DNA of 7,801 nt from CAZXCK01 sp964639225 (GCA_964639225.1 CAZXCK010000165.1:1-7801); one strand, 5' to 3'; shown: positions 1 to 6,585, counted from the first letter of the stretch. The notes: generated by a model from the letters alone, not told the origin. Numbers and translations: made by a program.

Positions 1-89
1 CCTTCTTTAGCCCGGTGTTTTAACGCCGGGCGAGACCGGTCCCGCATCTTAACTCCGCTCTGAATTCTTGATCTGCATCAGCGCGCCCG
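1..89. repeat. 89-bp direct repeat, copy 1 (with REP-like hairpin)
   Basis: This copy matches 168-256 at 87 of 89 positions by direct comparison. The two differences are a C/T at position 55 and a T/C at position 74. It may continue upstream of the window. It contains a hairpin at 10-31 (8-bp stem GCCCGGTG/CGCCGGGC with one G-T pair, loop TTTTAA) and the 8-bp palindrome GACCGGTC at 34-41. No open frame of credible coding character covers it. The hairpin resembles the REP-like intergenic palindromes of many GC-rich bacteria; that family link is inference. Confidence 0.85.
10..31. repeat. REP-like hairpin in repeat copy 1
   Basis: The stem is 10-17 paired with 24-31: eight pairs including one G-T, with loop TTTTAA. 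No T-run follows on either strand, so it does not look like a standard intrinsic terminator. The same structure recurs at 177-198. Confidence 0.6.
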
Positions 90-167
90 CCACCGCTGCC
101 ATCCAGCGTCTCTGCCCCTTCATGGCACGCAACTGGGGCGGCCCTTTGTGTCTCTTTAGCAGACACG
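90..167. other. Spacer between the two 89-bp repeats
   Basis: This is 78 bp of unique sequence with no supported gene. It holds a perfect 6-bp inverted repeat GTGTCT/AGACAC (148-153 and 161-166) around the loop CTTTAGC. The string CTTTAG also occurs near the left edge of each 89-bp repeat. A second 6-bp inverted repeat, TGCCAT/ATGGCA (97-102 and 122-127), is widely spaced and could be chance. The repeat unit including this spacer has a period of 167 bp. Confidence 0.6.
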
Positions 168-256
168 CCTTCTTTAGCCCGGTGTTTTAACGCCGGGCGA
201 GACCGGTCCCGCATCTTAACTCTGCTCTGAATTCTTGATCCGCATCAGCGCGCCCG
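168..256. repeat. 89-bp direct repeat, copy 2 (with REP-like hairpin)
   Basis: This is the second copy of the sequence at 1-89, with two substitutions and no indels. The match ends sharply at 256; position 257 is G where copy 1 has C at 90. Its hairpin lies at 177-198. The copy ends about 14 bp before the putative -35 box of the following gene, so it sits directly upstream of that gene's promoter and could influence it. The low divergence suggests a recent duplication or ongoing homogenisation. Confidence 0.85.
177..198. repeat. REP-like hairpin in repeat copy 2
   Basis: This is identical to the hairpin at 10-31: stem 177-184 with 191-198, one G-T pair, loop TTTTAA. No T-run follows. Confidence 0.6.
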
Positions 257-269
257 GCTTCGACCACAG

Positions 270-299
270 TTTACGCTTTGTTGCCGCCTATGATAAAAT
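270..299 (+). promoter_or_regulatory. Candidate sigma-70-like promoter for the first gene
   Basis: A -35-like TTTACG (270-275) and a -10-like TAAAAT (294-299) are separated by 18 bp. An overlapping alternative -10 is TATGAT (289-294). This AT-rich patch stands out in GC-rich surroundings and lies just upstream of the first + strand gene. Transcription would start near 306. The assignment rests on similarity to consensus only. Confidence 0.4.
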
Positions 300-320
300 G
301 GCGGCTGTCATTCGAAGGGC

Positions 321-1124
321 ATGAGGCGCACGCGCTTGCGACGTTTGGTTATCTTCCTCTCGCTGGTCCTGATCCTGGCGGCCATGTTTCAACTCAGCCG
401 CCTGGCTGCGGACTGGCATTATATCGTCCCGGCGACCGCTGGCGAGCTGCTCTACGCCACCGGCTTCGACGGCGACACCCCGGACTGGCAGCAGACCGCC
501 GGCCAGACCGCTTCGGCGCAGTCCGTGGACGGCAGCATGCGCCTGGAGATCAACACGCTGGGCGGTCTGTCGGCCACTACCAGCCCCTATTTCCGCGATT
601 TTGATGCCACCGTTGAGGTTCGCGTCGAGACGGGCGTTTTCGACGGCAATAACAACAACGGCTACGGCATCATTTTCCGCCAGTGGGACCCGAATAGCTT
701 TTATGTGTTTCTCGTCAGCAGCGACGGCTCGTATAGGCTGCGCCGCGTCGTCGATGGCCAGTCCCACGCCCTCAGCGACTGGATTTTTACCGATGCCATC
801 AACCAGCAGATCGGCGCGCTGAACACGCTGCGCGTGGTCGGCGAGGGCGACCGCTTCCGTTTTTACATCAACGGCCAGCGGATGCTGCTGTGCGTCCCGG
901 ACGATCCCGGTGCCATCAGCACCATGTTTCGCGGCGAATGCCTGCAAGGGGAGCTGGTCGATACGCTGGTCGATGACAGCGTGCGCTATGGCCGGCTCGG
1001 CGTCTACGGTGAACTCGACCGGGGCCAGGAGACCGGCATCGTTATCCATTTTGACAACTTTATCGTATATGGTCCGCAGCCCGACGAACCGCAGACAGTC
1101 GGCGACGACGGCGCGGACGGCTAG
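321..1124 (+). CDS. Membrane-anchored protein with predicted concanavalin/LamG-like beta-sandwich domain
   Basis: This 267-residue protein has a short Arg-rich N-terminus (MRRTRLRR) followed by one hydrophobic helix at about residues 9-27. That is a signal anchor, or an uncleaved signal peptide, which places the rest outside the membrane. Residues ~43-252 are rich in beta-type segments such as GIIFRQWDPNSFYVF, NTLRVVGEGDRFRFYINGQ and IHFDNFIVYGP. Similar patterns occur in DUF1080/LamG-type carbohydrate-binding or glycan-associated domains of Chloroflexota surface proteins. Two cysteines (C191, C207) bracket an insertion and could form a disulfide. The tail from ~253 is acidic and probably disordered. 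No catalytic motif is visible, so the ligand and role are unknown. The ATG at 321 follows AAGGG by only one base; TTG at 336 follows GAGG (323-326) by nine bases and would still keep the anchor, so the true start is uncertain. mtaB follows after 30 nt, so co-transcription is likely. Confidence 0.75.
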   Translation: MRRTRLRRLVIFLSLVLILAAMFQLSRLAADWHYIVPATAGELLYATGFDGDTPDWQQTAGQTASAQSVDGSMRLEINTLGGLSATTSPYFRDFDATVEVRVETGVFDGNNNNGYGIIFRQWDPNSFYVFLVSSDGSYRLRRVVDGQSHALSDWIFTDAINQQIGALNTLRVVGEGDRFRFYINGQRMLLCVPDDPGAISTMFRGECLQGELVDTLVDDSVRYGRLGVYGELDRGQETGIVIHFDNFIVYGPQPDEPQTVGDDGADG

Positions 1125-1154
1125 ACGCAGTACCGTTAGCAGGAAGCAGAACCC

Positions 1155-2447
1155 ATGAAAATCCATTTGCGTATGCTCGGCTGCCGGCTGAACCAGGCCG
1201 AGATCGACACGATGGCCCGCCAGTTCCGGCAGCAGGGCCACCAGGTCGTCGATGACCCCACCCAGGCCGATCAGATCGTCGTCAACACCTGCGCCGTCAC
1301 CAACGAGGCCACCCGCAGCAGCCGCAAGCTCATCCGCGAGCTGAACCGTGCCGCTGGCGATGCCGCCATCACCGTGACCGGCTGCTACGCCCAGATCGCC
1401 CCCGACGAGATCAGCGTGCTGCCCGGCGTGGCGACGGTCATCGACAACACCGGCAAGGATACGCTGGTCCAGCACATCACCGGCGTGGCCGTCGAATCGT
1501 TCGACCACGAGCCGATCAGCCGCGACGAAACTTTACCCGGCGCCAGCGGACGCACCCGCGCCTTCGTCAAAGTGCAGGACGGCTGCGACAATGCCTGTAC
1601 CTTCTGTGTGACGACCGTCGCGCGCGGTGACGGTCGCAGCCGCGCCCTGGCCGAAGTGCTGGACGAGATTCGCTTTCTCAGCGGCTCCGGCTTCCAGGAA
1701 GTCGTGCTGACCGGCGTCCATCTGGGCAGCTACGGCCACGATACTGGCCAGCGCGATGGACTCGTCCAACTGGTGCGCGCCATCCTCAACGACACCGATA
1801 TGCCGCGTGTGCGCCTGTCGTCGCTGGAACCCTGGGACCTGTCCCCGGACTTCTTCGACCTGTGGCAGAACCCGCGCCTGTGCCGCCATCTGCATCTGCC
1901 GCTGCAAAGCGGCTGCGACGACACGCTGCGCCGTATGCGCCGCCATACCACCCAGCACGACTTCGCTGCGCTGATGCAGGCCGCCCGCGAGCGCATCCCT
2001 GGCATCAGCATCACCACCGATGTCATCGTCGGCTTTCCCGGCGAGACCGGGGACGAGTTCGCCACCAGCTTTGATTTCATCGAACGCATGGATTTCGCTA
2101 AGTTGCATGTGTTCCGTTACAGTCGCCGGCCCGGCACACCGGCGGCGCGCATGCGCAGTCACGTCCGCGAGGCCGACAAAAAAGCCCGCAGCGCCCGCCT
2201 GCTGGCCCTCTCCGATACGCTGGAACAGCGCTTCGCCGAGGCGCAGGCCGGGCAGTCGCCAGCGGTCCTGTGGGAGCAGGTGCTCGGTGCCACCCAAGAC
2301 GGTTTCATCAATGTCGGTTATACTGATAACTACATACGGGTGAAAGGCGTGCATCCGCGCGTGCTGACCAATCACATCACACCGGCCCAACTGGGCCGCT
2401 ACGAGTCCGATGCCCGCCAGATGAACGCCCGCCCGGTAATTGTGTGA
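1155..2447 (+). CDS. mtaB: tRNA (N6-L-threonylcarbamoyladenosine(37)-C2)-methylthiotransferase MtaB
   Basis: MtaB is a cytosolic radical-SAM enzyme that converts t6A37 to ms2t6A37 in ANN-decoding tRNAs, using two iron-sulfur clusters. The 430-residue length is normal for the family. The N-terminal UPF0004 domain shows its three cluster cysteines at C10 (MLGCRLNQ), C46 (VNTCAVTNEA) and C77 (VTGCYAQ). The radical-SAM CX3CX2C motif is C144, C148, C151 (DGCDNACTFC), followed by the family ARG..RSR stretch. The core continues through HLPLQSGCD and TTDVIVGFPGET, and FRYSRRPGTPA is typical of the family. Residues ~365-430 form the TRAM-like RNA-binding end. MtaB is preferred over MiaB or RimO by length, the short N-terminus and the neighbourhood (yqeV-yqeY order as in B. 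subtilis); the motif set alone is shared by all three. ATG 1155 is supported by AGGA at 1141-1144 with 10-nt spacing. Confidence 0.9.
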   Translation: MKIHLRMLGCRLNQAEIDTMARQFRQQGHQVVDDPTQADQIVVNTCAVTNEATRSSRKLIRELNRAAGDAAITVTGCYAQIAPDEISVLPGVATVIDNTGKDTLVQHITGVAVESFDHEPISRDETLPGASGRTRAFVKVQDGCDNACTFCVTTVARGDGRSRALAEVLDEIRFLSGSGFQEVVLTGVHLGSYGHDTGQRDGLVQLVRAILNDTDMPRVRLSSLEPWDLSPDFFDLWQNPRLCRHLHLPLQSGCDDTLRRMRRHTTQHDFAALMQAARERIPGISITTDVIVGFPGETGDEFATSFDFIERMDFAKLHVFRYSRRPGTPAARMRSHVREADKKARSARLLALSDTLEQRFAEAQAGQSPAVLWEQVLGATQDGFINVGYTDNYIRVKGVHPRVLTNHITPAQLGRYESDARQMNARPVIV

Positions 2448-2461
2448 GGGTGTTCTGAAGC

Positions 2462-2524
2462 GGACAGGGCAGGCCCTGTCCCTACAAAACCGGCGCATCC
2501 GTAGGGACGACGCCTGCGTCGTCC
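2462..2524. repeat. Compound palindromic intergenic element (three interlocking inverted repeats)
   Basis: Two perfect 9-bp hairpins with 2-nt loops flank a central stretch. Hairpin 1 is GGACAGGGC (2462-2470)/GCCCTGTCC (2473-2481). Hairpin 2 is GGACGACGC (2505-2513)/GCGTCGTCC (2516-2524). A third perfect inverted repeat, GTCCCTAC (2478-2485)/GTAGGGAC (2501-2508), shares bases with both hairpins, so either two small hairpins or one larger stem with a 15-nt loop can form, but not all at once. The GTAGGGAC-palindrome style resembles dispersed REP/MITE-like elements of Chloroflexota and cyanobacteria (family link from memory, not searched). It fills most of the 104-bp gap between mtaB and yqeY. 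No T-run follows either hairpin, so terminator function is doubtful, though attenuation or 3'-end protection is possible. Confidence 0.8.
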
Positions 2525-2528
2525 GACA

Positions 2529-2548
2529 TATAACAACCAGGATAGAAT
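2529..2548 (+). promoter_or_regulatory. Weak candidate -10 elements upstream of yqeY
   Basis: TATAAC (2529-2534) and TAGAAT (2543-2548) each resemble a -10 box and lie between the palindromic element and yqeY. No good -35 is present at the right distance; that position falls inside hairpin 2. The second candidate lies so close to the ATG that its transcript would be leaderless or nearly so, while an AGGA ribosome site (2539-2542, 9 nt before the ATG) argues for a normal leader. A separate promoter for the yqeY-dgkA group is possible but weakly supported. Confidence 0.2.
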
Positions 2549-2551
2549 CCT

Positions 2552-3001
2552 ATGGAAGACCCCAGACCCCAGCTCGAAGCCGCCCTCAAAGCGGCCATGA
2601 AGAACAAAGACAACCAGCGCCGCGATGTCATCCGCATGAGCCTCAATGCGCTCAAACAGGAGACCATCGACAGTCGCCGCGAACTGACCGCCGAGGACGC
2701 CGTCGCCATTTTGCAGCGCGAGGTCAAAAAGCGCCGCGAGAGCGTCGAGGAATACCGCAGGGCCGGGCGCGACGACCTGGCCGATACCGAGCAGGCCGAA
2801 CTGGAAATCCTGACCGAGTTCATGCCGCGCCAGCTCTCCGAGGCCGAGATTCGAGCCATCGTCAGCGAGGTCATCGCCGAAACCGGCGCCACCTCGGCGC
2901 GCGATATGGGCAGGGTTATGGGGCTGGTGATGCAGCGCGTCAAGGGCGCTGCCGATGGTAAGCTCATCAACCAGATTGTCCGTGAACAGTTGAATGCCTG
3001 A
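2552..3001 (+). CDS. yqeY: YqeY/GatB-type domain protein
   Basis: This 149-residue soluble protein spans the whole YqeY family, which is related to the C-terminal tRNA-interacting tail domain of GatB, the amidotransferase subunit that makes Gln-tRNA and Asn-tRNA. Stand-alone YqeY is thought to bind tRNA or aminoacyl-tRNA complexes, but its exact role is unproven. Family signatures seen are the N-terminal AMKNKDNQRRDVIRMSLNALK, the central KKRRESVEEYRRAGRDDLA followed by E-x-x-E-L-E-I-L and the FMPRQLSE turn, then the C-terminal DMGRVMG with the K-G-A-A-D-G-K stretch and a final helix. ATG 2552 has an AGGA site at 2539-2542 with 9-nt spacing. The next gene begins 5 nt after its stop. In B. subtilis yqeY sits in the same neighbourhood with rpsU between it and yqeV; rpsU is absent here. 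Confidence 0.93.
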   Translation: MEDPRPQLEAALKAAMKNKDNQRRDVIRMSLNALKQETIDSRRELTAEDAVAILQREVKKRRESVEEYRRAGRDDLADTEQAELEILTEFMPRQLSEAEIRAIVSEVIAETGATSARDMGRVMGLVMQRVKGAADGKLINQIVREQLNA

Positions 3002-3006
3002 GAGCA

Positions 3007-5637
3007 ATGATTGCCGCGACCGCTCGTCTGCTGGAACGCTATTTTAATCTCCGCTTCGATCTGGCGGTGACCTACCTCAACCGGTTGGTCGTCACGCTGG
3101 CGGCGCTGGCGTTTATCCTGCTGGCGACGCTCATCGTCGCTTTTGAGGATGTGACCGAAGGGGGCACCGGCCTGTCCGGCCTGCGGGCGGGCGACATCGC
3201 CCCCAGCGACATCTTCGCCCCGGAATCGCGGACCTATGCCAGCCAGGTGCTCACCGAGCAGCGGCGCGAGGCCGCCGCCGCCAACGTCGCGCCCATTTAC
3301 GCGCCACCCAACCCGGAGATTGCCCGCCAGCAGACCGACCTCGCCGTGCGCATCCTCGAATTTATCGACAATGTGCGCCGTGCTTCCTTCGACACCACCG
3401 AGCAGAAAATCCGCGACATCGAGGAGATCACCGCGCTGGCCCTCGACCGCGACACCATCCGCCAGATTCTCGAACTGGATAACGAGACCTGGCAGGATAT
3501 CTCTGATCAGGTGGTGGCCGTGCTGGAGCGCGTCATGCGCACCGACATCCGCGAGTCGAATCTGTCCAGCGTGCGCGACCAGATTCCCAACCAGGTGGGG
3601 GTCCGCTTCAGCGAGATCGAAGCGCAGATTATCATCGCCATCGTCGGCGATCTGATTCGCCCCAACAGCTTCCCGGACGAGGCCGCTACCCAGGCCGCAC
3701 GCGAGGCCGCCGCCGCTGGCGTCCCGGACGAGACGCGCAGCTTTGAGCGCGGCCAGATCGTCATTTCCGGCGGCACGCGCGTTGGCCCGGCAGATTTCGA
3801 GGCGCTCCAGCAGCTTGGCCTGCTGCGCTCCGATGACCGGCGCGTACAGGGCATCATCGAGGCGCTGCTGGGCAGCACGGTGGTGCTGGTCGTCATCGGT
3901 CTGTATATCTCCCGCTTCGAGCCGTCCCTGCTGTACCGCGAGCCGCGCCTGCTCACGCTGCTGGCCGCCATCTTCCTTTTCGTGCTGATGGGCGCCCGCT
4001 TCGGCCTCAACGGCGAGTTCTATATTTATCCCACCTCGGCCCTGGCCCTGATTTACGTCGCCATTCACGGCGCGCACAGCGCCGTCATCGGCACGCTGGG
4101 GCTGGCCTTTCTCGTCGGCCTGATGGCCAGCAACTCGCTCGAATTTACCACGCTGGTGGCGGTGGGCGGCGTTATCGGCGGTCTCACCCTGCGCCGCTCC
4201 GAACGGCTCAACAGCTATTTCTTCGCCGGGCTGATGGTCGCCATCAGCAACATCGCTGTCGCCACGCTGTTTAACTTGGGCGTCGCCGACAACATCAACG
4301 CCTCGAACCTGGCGCTGCTGGTGGTCTACAGCCTGCTTAACGGTATCCTGACGGCGGCGGCGGCTATGGCTGGCATGTACATCGTCACGCTGCTGTTTAA
4401 CCTGCCGACGGCGCTCAAACTGGTGGAACTCAGCCAGCCGAACCAGCCCCTGCTCCAGCGGCTGCTGCGCGAAGCGCCAGGCACCTACCAGCACAGTCTG
4501 CAGGTCGGCAACCTGTCGGAGCAGGCGGCCAACGCCATCGGCGCCAACGCCGAGCTGACCCACGTCGCCGCGCTCTATCACGACATCGGCAAAATGCTCA
4601 ACCCGGCCTTTTTCACCGAGAACCAGCGCGACATCGGCAACCCGCACGACTCGCTCAACGACCCCTACCGCAGCGCCGATATCATCATCGGCCACGTCAC
4701 CGGCGGCGACGAGATGGCCAAGCAGCACCGCCTGCCCAACCGCATCCGCGATTTTATCCGCGAGCATCACGGCACGTCCGAGGTGTTCGTCTTCTACCAG
4801 CAGGCGCTCATCCTGGCTGGCGATGACGAATCGATGGTGGACCCCGACGACTTCCGCTATCCCGGTCCGCGCCCGCAGAGCCGCGAGACCGGCATTATGA
4901 TGCTGGCCGATACCTGCGAGGCCGCCGTGCGCTCGCGCCAGCCCAAAAACAACCAGGAGATCGAGGAGACCGTGCGCACCGTCATCGACGGCAAACGCCG
5001 CGCTGGCCAGCTCGACGAATCCGGCCTGACGCTCAACGATCTGAAAGTCATCCACGATATCTTCATCGACATGCTTCAGGCCATGTTCCACCCGCGCATC
5101 AATTACACCGAGGCTATCGCCAAAGCGCGCCAGGCGCACGAGGACGAAGCGGCGGAATCTGCCGCTGCCACCAGTCCGCCGCCCGCCGCCGCGCCAGAAG
5201 CCGCCCCGGCCAAAACCACCGCCCCGCGCCCGGAATCGCCGGAACCGGCCAGTAAGCCGGAACAACCAGCGACGCCGCCCGCCGCGCCCCGCCAGGAGGA
5301 ACGCCCGGCGCTGCCTGCTACCACGCCCAAACCGGCCCCGGCCAGCAGCCCCAGAACCGACGACGACGCGCCCCTGCCGGAAGTCCCGCGCCTGCGCCGC
5401 GCGCCTGAGACGCGGCAGGCCAGTTTGGCGTATAATAATGGTGACGACAATGAGCGTCACGATGACCCCGCGCCGGACGCGACAGCGCCGGATGCGACGG
5501 AATCGGATGCTGCCGGAACCGGCAGCGAGACCGAAGACCGCGCCGATACTGCTGCCGCCAGTTCTGACAGCGACGACGCCCCGCGCCGGAAAGCGAAATC
5601 CCGGCAGGGCAAGGACAAAGGTCAGGCCAGCCAATGA
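3007..5637 (+). CDS. pgpH: PgpH-type 7TM-HD cyclic-di-AMP phosphodiesterase with long C-terminal tail
   Basis: This 876-residue membrane protein has the layout of PgpH/YqfF. A first membrane helix (~27-46) leads to an extracytoplasmic 7TMR-HDED sensor domain (~50-275, containing RAGDIAPSDIFAPES and FERGQIVISGGTRV). Seven further helices follow (~285-465), then a cytosolic HD domain (~485-700). Metal and catalytic HD residues visible are H496 (TYQHSLQVGNLSE), H525-D526 (ALYHDIGK), H563 (IIGHV), H587-H588 (REHHGT) and D635 (LADTCEA). Family members hydrolyse c-di-AMP to pApA, linking the signal to osmotic, potassium and cell-wall homeostasis. After residue ~712 comes a 165-residue low-complexity tail, first Pro/Ala/Glu-rich, then Asp/Ser-rich, ending in a basic stretch (RRKAKSRQGKDK). 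Such a tail is not part of the core fold and looks disordered. Its stop overlaps the ybeY start by 4 nt (ATGA). The ATG at 3007 has only a weak purine stretch (GAGAG) upstream, so translational coupling to yqeY is likely. Confidence 0.92.
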   Translation: MIAATARLLERYFNLRFDLAVTYLNRLVVTLAALAFILLATLIVAFEDVTEGGTGLSGLRAGDIAPSDIFAPESRTYASQVLTEQRREAAAANVAPIYAPPNPEIARQQTDLAVRILEFIDNVRRASFDTTEQKIRDIEEITALALDRDTIRQILELDNETWQDISDQVVAVLERVMRTDIRESNLSSVRDQIPNQVGVRFSEIEAQIIIAIVGDLIRPNSFPDEAATQAAREAAAAGVPDETRSFERGQIVISGGTRVGPADFEALQQLGLLRSDDRRVQGIIEALLGSTVVLVVIGLYISRFEPSLLYREPRLLTLLAAIFLFVLMGARFGLNGEFYIYPTSALALIYVAIHGAHSAVIGTLGLAFLVGLMASNSLEFTTLVAVGGVIGGLTLRRSERLNSYFFAGLMVAISNIAVATLFNLGVADNINASNLALLVVYSLLNGILTAAAAMAGMYIVTLLFNLPTALKLVELSQPNQPLLQRLLREAPGTYQHSLQVGNLSEQAANAIGANAELTHVAALYHDIGKMLNPAFFTENQRDIGNPHDSLNDPYRSADIIIGHVTGGDEMAKQHRLPNRIRDFIREHHGTSEVFVFYQQALILAGDDESMVDPDDFRYPGPRPQSRETGIMMLADTCEAAVRSRQPKNNQEIEETVRTVIDGKRRAGQLDESGLTLNDLKVIHDIFIDMLQAMFHPRINYTEAIAKARQAHEDEAAESAAATSPPPAAAPEAAPAKTTAPRPESPEPASKPEQPATPPAAPRQEERPALPATTPKPAPASSPRTDDDAPLPEVPRLRRAPETRQASLAYNNGDDNERHDDPAPDATAPDATESDAAGTGSETEDRADTAAASSDSDDAPRRKAKSRQGKDKGQASQ
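5431..5436 (+). promoter_or_regulatory. Possible intragenic -10 box inside the pgpH tail
   Basis: This is a perfect TATAAT hexamer in an AT-rich island (GTATAATAATGG) within otherwise GC-rich coding DNA, about 200 bp before ybeY. No convincing -35 hexamer lies 16-18 bp upstream, and the codons read as A-Y-N-N in frame. It could drive ybeY and the dgkA genes independently of pgpH, but evidence is limited to the -10 match. Confidence 0.25.
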
Positions 5638-6155
5638 CGGGCATAGTGGACATTCAGAACGAACAGGGCTACCCGCTGGACGCCGCGCATCTGCAACTGG
5701 CCGCCCAAACGGTGCTGGCCGCCCACGATGTCCCACCGGACAGCACCATGACGGTCGTCATCGCCGGTGACGACACCATCACCCGCCTCAACCGCGACTA
5801 TCGCGGCGTCGACGCGCCCACCGATGTGCTGTCCTTCCCGGCGGATGCCATGCCGGACGAGTTCGACGACGAGCCGCCCTATCTGGGCGATCTGGTCATC
5901 GCTTATCCGTATGCGCTGGCCCAGGCGCAGCAGCACGGCCACACCCCCGCCGACAGCTTCGCGCTGCTGGTGGTACACGGCACGCTGCATCTGCTGGGCT
6001 ACGATCACGACACGCCGGAGAACCGGGCCAGTATGTGGCAGGCCCAGGAGCGCGCCCTGCTGGCGCTGGGCATCTCCCCGGCGATTGTGCCGGCCCTGGC
6101 TGGCGACGACGATGACAACGACGACGACGGAGGTCTGAATGTCGGGCACGCCTGA
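5634..6155 (+). CDS. ybeY: Endoribonuclease / rRNA maturation factor YbeY
   Basis: YbeY is a zinc-dependent single-strand endoribonuclease needed for 16S rRNA 3'-end processing and ribosome quality control; it acts in the cytosol. The 173-residue protein shows the signature HGTLHLLGYDHD with zinc ligands H115, H119 and H125. It also has the conserved RLNRDYRGVDAPTDVLSFP block, including the functional arginine R54, and the YLGDLVIA strand before the helix. The core ends near residue 155. A short acidic run follows (GDDDDNDDD, ~157-165) that is dispensable in typical members. ATG 5634 overlaps the pgpH stop by 4 nt, with CAGG (5623-5626) 7 nt upstream, indicating translational coupling. The codons of the acidic end also provide the GGAGG ribosome site for the next gene, which overlaps it by 17 nt. 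The pair corresponds to B. subtilis yqfF-yqfG. Confidence 0.93.
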   Translation: MTGIVDIQNEQGYPLDAAHLQLAAQTVLAAHDVPPDSTMTVVIAGDDTITRLNRDYRGVDAPTDVLSFPADAMPDEFDDEPPYLGDLVIAYPYALAQAQQHGHTPADSFALLVVHGTLHLLGYDHDTPENRASMWQAQERALLALGISPAIVPALAGDDDDNDDDGGLNVGHA

Positions 6156-6585
6156 CGAACGCCTGTGGGAGACTGTGATGAGTACCGCCCGCATCGACCC
6201 GGACGAGTACAGCCCCATCACCAGCCGCAGCCGGCTCAAAAGCCTGAGCTACGCCCTGGCGGGCTGGCTGTACATGCTGCGCCGCCAGAAGAACACCCGC
6301 ATTCAGGCGGTCGCCTCGGTGCTGGTGGCGGTGGTAGCGCTCTGGCTGCGAATCGACGCGATGGGCTGGGCGCTGCTCATTCTTTCGATTACGATGGTCT
6401 GGATGGCGGAGTTTATCAACGCGGCGGTCGAAGCGGCCATCAACCTCGCCTCTGCCGAACGCCATCCGATGGCACAGGTGGGCAAGGATGTCGCGGCGGC
6501 AGCCGTCCTGCTGGGTGTCGTCGCATCGGTTTTGATTGGTTTGTTGGTTTTAGGCCCACCCCTCCTGGATAAGCTGGGGATGTGA
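6139..6585 (+). CDS. dgkA: DgkA-family lipid kinase, paralog 1 (altered active site)
   Basis: This 148-residue integral membrane protein belongs to the DgkA family (diacylglycerol kinase of Gram-negatives, undecaprenol kinase of Gram-positives), which transfers phosphate from ATP to a lipid alcohol as a trimer. An N-terminal extension (~1-34) carries ARIDP (17-21), then an amphipathic segment (YALAGWLYML) and three helices (~57-71, 75-92, 118-140). Compared with E. coli DgkA by fixed spacing, the catalytic base (E91 for Glu69), N94 (Asn72), E98 (Glu76) and K116-D117 (Lys94-Asp95) are kept. Glu28 is replaced by Q50, Glu34 by Q56 and Asp80 by N102. Loss of the Glu28-type metal ligand suggests reduced or partner-dependent activity; that is inference. 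ATG 6139 follows GGAGG (6129-6133) at 5-nt spacing and overlaps ybeY; ATG 6178 with GGGAG (6167-6171) is an alternative that would still include ARIDP. Confidence 0.85.
   Translation: MSGTPDERLWETVMSTARIDPDEYSPITSRSRLKSLSYALAGWLYMLRRQKNTRIQAVASVLVAVVALWLRIDAMGWALLILSITMVWMAEFINAAVEAAINLASAERHPMAQVGKDVAAAAVLLGVVASVLIGLLVLGPPLLDKLGM

Noticed and set aside
10..31. Intrinsic terminator of an upstream gene
   Set aside because: The stem is good, but no T-run follows on either strand, and the structure is duplicated as part of a larger repeat.
20..214. A small minus-strand open frame across the 89-bp repeats
   Set aside because: It runs through both repeat copies and the spacer, lacks a credible ribosome site and encodes low-complexity Arg/Ala-rich sequence.
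1..256. CRISPR array
   Set aside because: There are only two repeats, 89 bp long with a 78-bp spacer. CRISPR repeats are about 23-50 bp in longer arrays, and no cas gene is present.
288..1508. A 406-codon minus-strand open frame opposite the first gene and the start of mtaB
   Set aside because: It spans two + strand genes and their gap, has no recognisable motif and no ribosome site context; it is a composition shadow.
1533..2498. A 321-codon minus-strand open frame opposite mtaB
   Set aside because: It overlaps the conserved radical-SAM coding region, and its predicted protein has no domain signature.
2482..5736. A 1084-codon open frame on the minus strand opposite pgpH
   Set aside because: It is the antisense of a clearly recognisable PgpH gene. 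The translation is Arg/Gly/Asp-rich without family motifs, as expected from GC-rich codon bias that suppresses antisense stops.
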